The position numbers and the translations under genes were made by a program. From Endozoicomonas sp. SCSIO W0465 (GTDB taxonomy: Bacteria; Pseudomonadota; Gammaproteobacteria; Pseudomonadales; Endozoicomonadaceae), in NCBI RefSeq assembly GCF_023716865.1, contig NZ_CP092417.1:6990501-7054500 (forward strand): a stretch of DNA of 64,000 nt, given 5' to 3'. Each line of letters opens with the position of its first letter. Position 1 is the stretch's first letter. Shown here piece after piece: positions 9,137-17,697 of this stretch. Below the pieces are notes generated by a model, which worked only from the letters and a program-made list of their open reading frames with translations, had not been told where the DNA came from and made no database searches.

Positions 9137-12100
9137 TTAGTGTTGTTTAACTTTCGTATAAATAGCTAAACGACAATTATTACTTAAATTTTCCCATTGT
9201 TCTTTGGTCTGTCGCATAAGGGCACCATCAGCTTCATTTTTAGTATTTAATATTGCCTCATCCAGGGCACGTGCAGTCCCGTTTATTGGCATTGTTATAA
9301 CGGTGGGTACCGTGAATGGTTCATGATCATTACTTCCCAAATGCATTCCCATCGAATTGGCAAGATAAAGAAGACCGTTCTTATCATCCCTGAGAAAGGT
9401 GACATAGTGTGTTTCGGATATATTGACTGAGCCAGCGAGCTGATATTCAGTACATGTACCATCGCTGTGATATTTTTGAACTTTATCTGAAAGGGAAATA
9501 CCACTCCTCTGGTCACGGCCATATGTCGGCGGTGAAAGTAGCAAAACGTCCGGGTCTTCCACACGTGCACCAGAGTCACGAGCAATCTCGTCCAGGTAAA
9601 CAAGATTGAATGCGTCGTTCATATCCTTGCCTGCAAGTTCTCTCTGCTTATGCACAGGAAAGTTGAATATTTCGATAAGTCCTTTACTTTGGGTAAAAGA
9701 TTGCAGGGTTCTCAAGTCGGTTATCATCCGTTCAAAAAACTCATCTGGCTCAAGGTTTACTCCTTTGGCAAGACCAAAGATTGTACGGATGTCGTTCAGG
9801 TTATCATTTACTCGAATCGCCCCAAGTCGTTGCGAATCGTACTGTACTAAAACGCTATCCAGGTCTTTCAGTCTGCCAAGAGCCTCCAGAACCATTCTGT
9901 GATCTCTTTCAGCCTTAACATCAAACGTATATTTAGGTAAGTTTGCTAACTGACGCTGTGTCTCTTTTACTGCTTGCTGGATTTGTCCAATAAGCAACCT
10001 CAGGCTACCCTGGTGTGACATCCCCATTAATACTGAAGCTATCGCGCAGTTATTTCCGGCTGCCTGGATACCAGCTCCCTGCATGACGGACACCTGGCCA
10101 TGGGCGTAACCTTTTACCGGATAAGACTCGGCATTAGCTAATCTGTCTATTTCCTGTCTGCCAGCCTGATTCTGAGCCCGAATGGCCTCTATGGCATCAA
10201 TTAAGGAGGGGGGAGCTGCATCCAATGGTAGTTCATCATCCGGTGCAGCAAGCAGAGCGTTCAGTCCCGAGCGAAAAACCTGTTCATGTAGCTGGTCCCA
10301 TTGGACAGGAGCTTGAGCTATTGGTCGTTCAGACCTGGCGGGTGGCGATGCAGTGGCACCATCAATAACATCGTCTGAGCCTCCGGGATGAGTAGGACTG
10401 GCTGCAGCGTGAACTGGCATCCGACTGGTCACTGCAGGAGAAGATTGAACAGAGCCGAATGCAAACTTAGCATATGCCATTTGAATTTTATGCAGGTCCC
10501 TAATACTCCCACATGCTGCATTCTGGATAATTTTTCTATCTATAGGAAGTTGCCTGAAAATTGTTTTAATCTTCTTAAGAGATTCAGTGCCAACGTCCAG
10601 GCCACTTAAATGTCCAACAATTTGATCAATTTGCCTGTCAATAGCTCCATTACTAAATGAAGGAGCAGACTTTAAAGGTGGTACTGGTTTTGTTAACAAT
10701 GCATTTCCAACATCGGCTTCAAACCATTTTTTTGCCTCCCGGAACCGCTGATCAAAATTTGTGATATCGCTGGGTACTGGCAGCCCGGTACACTGTCCAT
10801 CTGCTGCCTTCCATTGGTCATACCTGACCTTCAGATTGGCAAACTCCTCAGCCGACAAATCAAACTCAGGTTTACGAGGAGTTTGTAAAACCTCTTCTAC
10901 AAGACCATGGTCGAAAGACCTATGCCTGCTTTGCATAATATGAATCAGCTGCTCTTTTCTGGAGGAGTATACCTCCTGAAGCAGTTGATTGCCTGAAGCT
11001 TTTTCGTGTGTTTGCGGAGCAGCCACTTTAACTGATCGTGAATCACCACCCACTGCTGTCAAAGTATGTGGGCTATTTGTAGGTGAAGATTCTGCCACTT
11101 TGGGTGACGAACTACTCATTGATTGCACTTTGCATGCTGACAACCTGACACCATACTTATGGATTGCAGAATATCTATTTGAGTAATTGAAATGACCAAA
11201 ACCTGTTGGAATTAATATGCTTTCTATAAACTTCTTATTATCGTACTTATGATGAGCACCTTCACCAAATGTGATAAGTAGCTTTCCATTATCTTCCATT
11301 AAATTGTTAAGTTTTTGAAAAAGACATTGATTTGCAGAAGCGTCATCAAACACATACCCAGGAAGACCGGTAAAGTGTATCTCCTTAAACTTTTTACCCG
11401 GTGGGATTTGGTCTACTGTTACGTGTATATCTCCATTCAGGTCTGAATGCCCCTGTGCATCGGCAAAGACTGTTCGTTGTTTTGTAAAATATTTACCCGT
11501 TCTATCATCTATTTGTGAGCCAATGGCCAACACATCATATTGGGGCTTGCTTATATCTCGAAGGCTGAACTCCAAAGCAAGCGTTAGATTATTCTCATAA
11601 TCAAACTTTGCGATCTTAGCCTCTTTTTCTTTTACTTGCTTTAACCGGTCAGCTTGTTCAGCTCTAATGGCCTGGTCTTCCATATCTGCTTTATGACGGG
11701 TATTCATTAAACGATCAATTTCATCACGAGAGAATACACACTCTAAAACACCATGAGCCTGTTTATCATCCAAACCGATTTCATATTTTAACGTATGATC
11801 CAGCTGCCCAATTTGCATTTTATCCGGTTCTAATGCAATTATTTGAAAACTTTTAGTAAAATCGATTCCTAAACCAATCAACTTCATCTTCAATTGCAAT
11901 TGTTTTGCATCATCCGAGAGCATTGTGCCAGTTTCATTCTCCTTTGTTTCTGGTCGAACAGGACCAGAAACGCATGCAGCAGCTGCTCCATCACTATCAT
12001 CGCCGACCCCACTGAAGTCAAAAGCAGGATGTTGCTTTATTTCCGCAGCTGAGCTGGGTAAAAGTCTGGTTTCCAATATCTGGCATTGCGTAACAATGGC

Positions 12101-13090
12101 CTCGAGAGCTCCTCTTGCGTTCCAGCTACCTCCTCCGTGAAGGGCGTATTCAACAGTTTCAGCATCGAAGTCGGAATAATTAAAGTTTTTCTGTATTCTG
12201 GAAAGAATCACATCATCGATAGTGGGATAGGCTGCTCTGATATTTGCAATGATTTTGGATAATTTAGAAGCATCCTTACTTTGAATTTCGGCACTTTTTG
12301 CTGGCTCAGTTCGGATATGAACTGGAGATTTAATGCTTATACCTTGTCTTACTGGTAATGAGTGAGGTGAAGGAGTTGCCTCTGAGTGTGATTCATGAGT
12401 CCTCCGAGTTTTTTTAACTGCCTGAGTCAGCTTATCGTAATGCCTGTTTATGTTAATGGCAGACGCAGGCATCTTTGCTCTTTCAACATTTTCAGCGTTA
12501 AGTTTCTGGCCTACTTTCGACAGCTCGTAATGCCTGACAACATCACGAAGTGCCTGTTGTTGTTCTTGACTTAAATCCCCATCAGCTTTCAGCCCCTTTA
12601 AATTCCACACTATGCCTGATTTCATCCCTAACTTATTCAGAACATTCTTAATCTCTGGATAAGTAACATTTTTCATGAAACGCAATTCAATAATTTTTTC
12701 ATTCCGAAAGATATCAACACATGCCCTGGCAATGTTCTCTAAAAAATCTTCCGGTGAGTGAACGCCTGAACTTCGGCTGCATGGTGAGGGTAACTGAGGA
12801 GGGGTACACTTGTATCTTATTTGACGGGAAGCAAAGGCTGCTGAAGCACGTTGAGATCCCGGATTCTGCCGGATATCAGTGCCCATAACTCTGGAAAACC
12901 CTGACGGCCTTGAACATGGATGACCTGCGAATTCCGTCGGTTGTCCGGGTTTTCCTGTTCCACCATGGTTACCATAACTTTCATTGCTTTCACCAGTACC
13001 AGCTCCATATTTACGTTCTGTAGAACCAGACTGTTCAATACTACGAGACTTGGTTGTGTCATAACCTGAATGTCTAATACGATAATCCAT
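9137..13090 (-). CDS. Giant multidomain protein: methyltransferase-like centre, USP-like (C19) cysteine protease C-terminus; candidate effector
   Basis: 1317 aa; the ATG follows AAGGAGCT at ideal spacing. Residues 1-110 are polar, low-complexity and likely disordered. Residues 515-650 look like a class I SAM methyltransferase: QYDVLAIGSQ (motif I position), VFADA, KEIHFTGLP, then LFQKLNNLMEDNGKLLITFG. Residues 1003-1250 resemble ubiquitin-specific proteases: GAGIQAAGNNCAIASVLMG (Cys1015) against the USP Cys box; DVLLLSPP; then EYQLAGSVNISETHYVTFLR (His1228) and LYLANSMG (Asn1245) against the His box. Residues 280-335 faintly resemble a CUE/UBA fold. There is no signal peptide. Inference: a secreted, host-directed enzyme that removes ubiquitin or a similar modifier. 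Isolated cistron with its own terminator. Existence of the gene is near certain; domain assignments are by eye. Confidence 0.8.
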   Translation of the reverse strand: MDYRIRHSGYDTTKSRSIEQSGSTERKYGAGTGESNESYGNHGGTGKPGQPTEFAGHPCSRPSGFSRVMGTDIRQNPGSQRASAAFASRQIRYKCTPPQLPSPCSRSSGVHSPEDFLENIARACVDIFRNEKIIELRFMKNVTYPEIKNVLNKLGMKSGIVWNLKGLKADGDLSQEQQQALRDVVRHYELSKVGQKLNAENVERAKMPASAININRHYDKLTQAVKKTRRTHESHSEATPSPHSLPVRQGISIKSPVHIRTEPAKSAEIQSKDASKLSKIIANIRAAYPTIDDVILSRIQKNFNYSDFDAETVEYALHGGGSWNARGALEAIVTQCQILETRLLPSSAAEIKQHPAFDFSGVGDDSDGAAAACVSGPVRPETKENETGTMLSDDAKQLQLKMKLIGLGIDFTKSFQIIALEPDKMQIGQLDHTLKYEIGLDDKQAHGVLECVFSRDEIDRLMNTRHKADMEDQAIRAEQADRLKQVKEKEAKIAKFDYENNLTLALEFSLRDISKPQYDVLAIGSQIDDRTGKYFTKQRTVFADAQGHSDLNGDIHVTVDQIPPGKKFKEIHFTGLPGYVFDDASANQCLFQKLNNLMEDNGKLLITFGEGAHHKYDNKKFIESILIPTGFGHFNYSNRYSAIHKYGVRLSACKVQSMSSSSPKVAESSPTNSPHTLTAVGGDSRSVKVAAPQTHEKASGNQLLQEVYSSRKEQLIHIMQSRHRSFDHGLVEEVLQTPRKPEFDLSAEEFANLKVRYDQWKAADGQCTGLPVPSDITNFDQRFREAKKWFEADVGNALLTKPVPPLKSAPSFSNGAIDRQIDQIVGHLSGLDVGTESLKKIKTIFRQLPIDRKIIQNAACGSIRDLHKIQMAYAKFAFGSVQSSPAVTSRMPVHAAASPTHPGGSDDVIDGATASPPARSERPIAQAPVQWDQLHEQVFRSGLNALLAAPDDELPLDAAPPSLIDAIEAIRAQNQAGRQEIDRLANAESYPVKGYAHGQVSVMQGAGIQAAGNNCAIASVLMGMSHQGSLRLLIGQIQQAVKETQRQLANLPKYTFDVKAERDHRMVLEALGRLKDLDSVLVQYDSQRLGAIRVNDNLNDIRTIFGLAKGVNLEPDEFFERMITDLRTLQSFTQSKGLIEIFNFPVHKQRELAGKDMNDAFNLVYLDEIARDSGARVEDPDVLLLSPPTYGRDQRSGISLSDKVQKYHSDGTCTEYQLAGSVNISETHYVTFLRDDKNGLLYLANSMGMHLGSNDHEPFTVPTVITMPINGTARALDEAILNTKNEADGALMRQTKEQWENLSNNCRLAIYTKVKQH

Positions 13091-13574
13091 TTTTAGCTCC
13101 TTAAATGCTCAGGAAAGACCAAATTAACCTTATGGGGTTTAAAGCAGCGTTTGAACGTCCCTTGTCCACAAGGAATTAATATTTCGCTTACCTCAATTTA
13201 TGATAATTGGAATCATCCGGTAATAAATCTTCGGTCTGAATAAATTTTGAACAGCTAACCATTTTCTTTTGCATCAATCACTGACTGGTTAGTTAGTTAA
13301 GATAACACCTTGGCCCGGCACTTGCCCCTTCCATGGAATGGAGGTTATGTATACAGAAATGCTGTTATAGGTTCACGGCATCCCCTGCTACACAAGATTT
13401 CAGACTTGATTACTGATTATCCGATCAGCAATAACAGGTTATATTGGGTCAACTGCTTACGGGCATTCTTATTAACCCTTTTGATCAATAGCAAGAACAA
13501 TAGTTCATTAAACAAATAAATATACCAGATCAGAAGCTTGCACTCTGCGCCAAGAGGGCTTTATAGTCATTAGC
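13091..13574. other. Intergenic region upstream of the giant gene and fliO
   Basis: About 485 bp. It must hold the promoter of the giant minus-strand gene and that of fliO. I see no RNA gene or convincing ORF; a 69-codon ORF at 13310-13519 has no ribosome site and no recognisable sequence. Confidence 0.5.
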
Positions 13575-14018
13575 ATGAGACAACTAATCAAATATCATAC
13601 CTTCCTGTTACTTCTGCCCGCCCGCTTAATGGCAGAGACAACAGAACCTGCCAATCCGGTCAGTGAACTGGACCTGTTTCAGGTTGTCATGCCCATGGTG
13701 ATGGTCGTCAGCCTGATTTTTGTGCTGGCCTGGCTGGTCAAACGGTTTAATCCCAGGCTGCCGGCCATGGGAAAGGATATCGAACTGTTATCCAGTGCCC
13801 CGATCTCGAATCAGTCCCGCCTGACTCTGGTTCGGGTGAGTGGTAAAGATCTTCTTATTGGCATAACGCCAAACCAAATTACTCTGCTGAAAGATTTTGA
13901 TGCCCCGGTAGTGGATAAAAGTCAAATCAAAGGGCAGGCAGATCTGGCAGAGCAGTTTAAAAAACTCCTGCGCTCCAAATCGGATGGTGATAACGCATCT
14001 GAAAAAACGGATGTTTGA
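13575..14018 (+). CDS. fliO: FliO, flagellar biosynthesis protein (orphan)
   Basis: 147 aa. An N-terminal hydrophobic signal-like stretch (LIKYHTFLLLLPARLMA) is followed by one transmembrane helix (LDLFQVVMPMVMVVSLIFVLAWLVKRF). The cytoplasmic FliO domain comes next (KDIELLSSAPISNQSRLTLVRVSGKDLLIGITPNQITLL). FliO helps assemble the FliP ring of the flagellar export apparatus. It is normally between fliN and fliP; here no other flagellar gene is in view and a terminator follows directly. The upstream ribosome site is weak. It may be a relocated or isolated copy, or a FliO-like protein serving another export system. Confidence 0.8.
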   Translation: MRQLIKYHTFLLLLPARLMAETTEPANPVSELDLFQVVMPMVMVVSLIFVLAWLVKRFNPRLPAMGKDIELLSSAPISNQSRLTLVRVSGKDLLIGITPNQITLLKDFDAPVVDKSQIKGQADLAEQFKKLLRSKSDGDNASEKTDV

Positions 14019-14034
14019 TGGGGACCTCGTAAAA

Positions 14035-14084
14035 ACCCCGGACTTCAAATCTGACCCATCTATTGTAATCTCCGGGGTGCCGCT
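14035..14084 (+). terminator. Putative terminator after fliO
   Basis: An 8-bp perfect stem, ACCCCGGA (14035-14042) and TCCGGGGT (14071-14078), has a long loop of 28 bases. The T-rich run (GTTTTT) comes about 10 bases after the stem, so termination strength is uncertain. Confidence 0.5.
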
Positions 14085-14122
14085 GCTGTTTTTCGGGCTT
14101 TCCACACCCGGTTATGAACAAC

Positions 14123-14335
14123 TTATCCATTACTGGGAACAGGAGTTATACAGGTCATGCACAAGTTATCCACAAAAACCTGTATACAACCGGTAAATGA
14201 CTGTTTATGTTTCCATGGCATACCGCATCCGTATATCAATCAGCACTGCAAGTGTGTCTCTCAATATTTCCCGGCGTAGCTTGATAGAGATTTCCACAGT
14301 TTTCCTGATCAACTCCCTGAATGATCTGTGGATAA
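14123..14335. other. Cluster of DnaA-box-like sites in a non-coding stretch
   Basis: Two perfect TTATCCACA boxes are present: 14166-14174 on plus and 14327-14335 on minus. A near match, TTATCCATT, lies at 14123-14131, and a partial TTTCCACAG at 14291-14299. They fall within about 210 bp of gene-free DNA between fliO and the ybbP gene (14085-14404). None of the usual origin neighbours (dnaA, dnaN, gidA/mnmG, rpmH) is present, so a titration or regulatory site is more plausible than oriC. Confidence 0.5.
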
Positions 14336-14404
14336 CACCTTTTACCCCCTGCTGTTCCTGAGCAGAACAACATCTGTATATTTTCTGCACAGAGACATTT
14401 TTAC

Positions 14405-16948
14405 TCACCCTGCTTGCAAAATATTTGCCGGCGACTCTCGGAGCACCCGGCGAATGCCGAGCCATCCGGCAAACCCGAGAACAAGAGCACCAAACAGGGG
14501 CAAAGCAAACCAGATAAACCAGGCCGGCTGCCAACTCAGCTCAAAAACCCGGGTATTGAGCAGATAGCTGGCAAGCTCGGTACCACAAGCCGCCAGCAGA
14601 CCCGCCAGAATGCCAAACAGCACAAACTCGCCAACCTGCATCATTAAGAGCTGTCGACGGGTTCCTCCCAGTGAGCGAATTAATGCGCCCTCGTGCAGGC
14701 GTTCATCAATGCTGGATTCAATCACCGACATCATCACCAGCAATCCTGCCAATAGCAGCGCAGCCAGCATCGCCTCTACCGCAATGGTCGATTGCGCCAA
14801 CATCTTCTGAACCTGGTTAATCACCGCATCCAGGTCCAGTAAGGTCATGGTTGGAAACTGAGTGATTAAAGCGTTGAGCAACAGCTTGTCCTCAATATCC
14901 AGGTAGAAGCTGTTCAGCCAGGTTGTGGGTAAATCCTGCAGAACGGCCTCAGGGAAAATCATATAGAAGTTTGGCCGGAAAGACTCCCATTGGACCGTGC
15001 GAATACTGCTTACCGTTTCAGTAAACTCATGCCCTGACACAATAAACGTCAGCCGGTCACCCAGACCAACCCCGAGCTTTTCAGCAATTTCTGCCTCAAT
15101 GGAAAGGCCTTCTTCACTGCCGGGTTCCCACCAATCGCCCGCTTCAAGACGGTTTTTTTCCGGCAGTGTTTCTGACCAGGTCATGTTCAACTCACGGTTC
15201 AGAGCGTTGTGGTTCTGTTCCTCCTTGGACACTGCTTCCCTGACCGGCAAATCATTAATACCGACCAGGCGACCACGAATAATCGGATAGAGTTGGCTGG
15301 TATCCACATCATTCCCGGTGAGAAACGCCGAGTACGCCTCAACTTCGGATGGCTGAATGTTCATGGCAAAGTAGTTGGGTGTCTCTTTCGGCAACTCATT
15401 CTGCCAACGATCCAGCAAATCCGTACGGAGCAGTAATACCACTGCCATGGCCATAAACGTCAGGGTAAATGCCAGCAGCTGAGCGGATGTCTTGCCTTTG
15501 CCCTGGATGATCCGGCTGACGCCAGGGCGCCAGAATACCGGTAACGAGGAAAGCCTCTGACGGTTGCCCACATGGGCAAGCAGTAGTTGCACGCCAAGGG
15601 AGATCATTAACAGCACAGCCCCTGAGGCCAGGGCGAGCACCAGGGCTATAACCACTTCACCGGTGTGATACCAGAGCAGCAGAAAAACCGCCATCAACGA
15701 AAAGCCATAGACCAGCCAGGAAGCTGCAGGAGCTGGCGACAGATCCCGCCTCAGCACCCGCAATGGCGAAACATCCTGCAATCGTAGCAGCGGCGCAAGC
15801 CCAAAGCCGGCAAGGGTAATAACCCCCGTTGCCCCGCCAATAACCATCGGCATGATACCCGCTGCCGGCAGCCAGGCGGGCAGCACACCCTTGAGCAACT
15901 GCACGACGCCTGCCTGAAGAAACCAGCCAATCAACACACCGGGAAGCGCCACCAGCACAGCCACAAAAGCCAGCTCCACGAGCAGCAGTCTCAGCACCTG
16001 CTGTCGACTGGCACCCAGGCAACGCATCACCGCACAGCTATCAAACCGTCGCTCTGCAAACCGCTGGCTGGCCATGGCCACCGCGACTCCAGCCAACAGC
16101 ATCGCCGCCATACTGGCCAATCCGAGGAACTGTTTCAGCCGCACCACCGAGTTACGAAGATCACGTCGACTGTCGTCGGCCATCATCAACCGTTCACTGT
16201 CATCCAGACGATCTTTGGACCACGCCTTGAATTGCTCCAGTGCTGAAAGCTCCCCCGCCATCAGTGTTTTCCAGCTGACCCGGCTGCCCGGCTGGATAAT
16301 ACCGGTGCTTTCCAGGTCTGCCATACTGAACATCAGCCGTGGGGAGAAGCTGTAAAAATCGCCTCCCCGATCCGTTTCCAGGGTGATTGCCCGGGTAATG
16401 GTCAGCCAGGTGTTACCCAGCATCACCTGATCGCCGATAGCCACACCCAGTAAAGGAAAAAGCCTGGGTTCAAGCCAGGCTTCACCGACGCCGGGTGTGT
16501 CACTGACGATCTGGTCCGGCGCAAAGGGCTGATCTGCGGTCCGGATATGACCACGCAGTGGATAATTGTTTTCCACAGCCTTGGCAGAGACCATCTGCAT
16601 CTCATCCCCGGCCATGACCACCGATGGAAATTCAAGCACTGTGGATAACGTCAATCCCTGATTTTCCGCTGCTTCCAGAATGACTGGCTGCACCGGTCCC
16701 GGGCTGCGAATCAACATATCAGCACCAAGAACTTCTGCCACCTGTCGCCCAAGAGCCAGCTGCAGACGTTCACTGAACAGGGCAATGGCAGTACTGACTG
16801 CAACCGCCATCAACAGTGCAGCCACCAGCAGCCAGAGCTCACCGGAGCGCCAGTCCCTGATCAGGAAGCGCCAGGAAAGTCCGAACGTACTGTTTGGCCT
16901 GTGGGTAACATTGCGCCTGAGGCTTGCTGAGGAAGTATTCACCGTCAT
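14405..16948 (-). CDS. ybbP: YbbP-type ABC transporter permease (FtsX superfamily)
   Basis: 847 aa from the ATG at 16948, which overlaps the ybbA stop as ATGA and has GGAGG five bases upstream; the ORF is open 16 codons further but that start has no support. The layout is that of the large YbbP family: a TM helix near the N-terminus (LWLLVAALLMAVAVSTAIALF), a periplasmic domain, then two FtsX bundles (LASMAAMLLAGVAVAMASQRFAERRFDSCAVMRCLGASRQQVL; later MLAALLLAGLLVMMSVIESSIDERLHEGALIRSLGGTRRQLL). With YbbA it forms an inner-membrane system of uncertain substrate, often linked to lipid or lipoprotein handling. A single operon with ybbA; divergent tesA is the conserved neighbour in E. coli. Confidence 0.92.
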   Translation of the reverse strand: MTVNTSSASLRRNVTHRPNSTFGLSWRFLIRDWRSGELWLLVAALLMAVAVSTAIALFSERLQLALGRQVAEVLGADMLIRSPGPVQPVILEAAENQGLTLSTVLEFPSVVMAGDEMQMVSAKAVENNYPLRGHIRTADQPFAPDQIVSDTPGVGEAWLEPRLFPLLGVAIGDQVMLGNTWLTITRAITLETDRGGDFYSFSPRLMFSMADLESTGIIQPGSRVSWKTLMAGELSALEQFKAWSKDRLDDSERLMMADDSRRDLRNSVVRLKQFLGLASMAAMLLAGVAVAMASQRFAERRFDSCAVMRCLGASRQQVLRLLLVELAFVAVLVALPGVLIGWFLQAGVVQLLKGVLPAWLPAAGIMPMVIGGATGVITLAGFGLAPLLRLQDVSPLRVLRRDLSPAPAASWLVYGFSLMAVFLLLWYHTGEVVIALVLALASGAVLLMISLGVQLLLAHVGNRQRLSSLPVFWRPGVSRIIQGKGKTSAQLLAFTLTFMAMAVVLLLRTDLLDRWQNELPKETPNYFAMNIQPSEVEAYSAFLTGNDVDTSQLYPIIRGRLVGINDLPVREAVSKEEQNHNALNRELNMTWSETLPEKNRLEAGDWWEPGSEEGLSIEAEIAEKLGVGLGDRLTFIVSGHEFTETVSSIRTVQWESFRPNFYMIFPEAVLQDLPTTWLNSFYLDIEDKLLLNALITQFPTMTLLDLDAVINQVQKMLAQSTIAVEAMLAALLLAGLLVMMSVIESSIDERLHEGALIRSLGGTRRQLLMMQVGEFVLFGILAGLLAACGTELASYLLNTRVFELSWQPAWFIWFALPLFGALVLGFAGWLGIRRVLRESPANILQAG

Positions 16949-17697
16949 GCGACCTCCTCCAGACGACCACCGTGCAGTTTCAGTACCCTCTGACACCGTC
17001 TGGCAAGATCCATATCATGGGTAACCAACACAATAGTGGTGCCGCTGCCCTGATTCACTTCGAACAAAAGTTCAATAATGCTTTCCCCAGTTTTCTCATC
17101 CAGGTTACCGGTTGGCTCATCGGCAAAAAGAATATCCGGCTCGCCAGCAAACGCCCTGGCAATGGCCACTCGTTGCTGCTCACCACCAGACAGTTGTTTC
17201 GGGTAATGCTCCAGGCGGTGCTCAAGGCCAACGCGGGTCAATAGTTTCCTGGCCCGCTCACCCGGGTCGTCCACACCCGCCAACTCAAGGGGTAGCATGA
17301 CATTTTCGAGCGCCGTTAAGTTGGAAAGTAACTGAAATGACTGAAAAACAAACCCGGTATGCTCGCCACGCACTGTTGCCCGCTCGTCTTCATCCAGATG
17401 ATCGATGCGCTTTCCCGCAAGACTGACACTACCGGCCGTTGGCAAATCCAGCCCGGCCAGAATACCCAACAATGTAGACTTGCCTGATCCCGAGGTGCCA
17501 ACAATCGCCACAGACTCACCGGACTTGATCTGCAGGTCAAGTCCGGACAAGATGGTGAGCGGGTTATCACGGGCAACTACGGTCTTTTCAAGGCCAGAGG
17601 CAGTCACCGCCAGTGAATCAGATTCTATCGATGCAGTTGTTTCAGCAGCGGTCTCAGATGTGAGCGTGTTGCGGGGACTGGAGAGCGCGTCATTCAT
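16945..17697 (-). CDS. ybbA: YbbA-type ABC transporter ATPase
   Basis: 250 aa from the ATG at 17697, chosen because AAGGA lies 8 bases upstream and the residues before it (encoded by the tandem repeat) have no family match. Walker A is GTSGSGKST (residues 67-75), the signature LSGGEQQ (169-175), Walker B ILFADEP (189-195) and the switch His is in VLVTHDMD. This is a MacB/LolD-class ATPase that powers the YbbP permease. The stop overlaps the permease start. Its start codon shares bases with the start codon of tesA on the other strand, so its promoter must lie inside tesA, in or beyond the tandem repeat. Confidence 0.92.
   Translation of the reverse strand: MNDALSSPRNTLTSETAAETTASIESDSLAVTASGLEKTVVARDNPLTILSGLDLQIKSGESVAIVGTSGSGKSTLLGILAGLDLPTAGSVSLAGKRIDHLDEDERATVRGEHTGFVFQSFQLLSNLTALENVMLPLELAGVDDPGERARKLLTRVGLEHRLEHYPKQLSGGEQQRVAIARAFAGEPDILFADEPTGNLDEKTGESIIELLFEVNQGSGTTIVLVTHDMDLARRCQRVLKLHGGRLEEVA

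Noticed and set aside
13310..13519. 69-codon ORF between the giant gene and fliO
   Set aside because: No ribosome site, no recognisable sequence.
14085..14404. Chromosomal origin oriC
   Set aside because: DnaA boxes are present but none of the usual neighbours, and no obvious AT-rich 13-mer array; kept only as a DnaA-box cluster.
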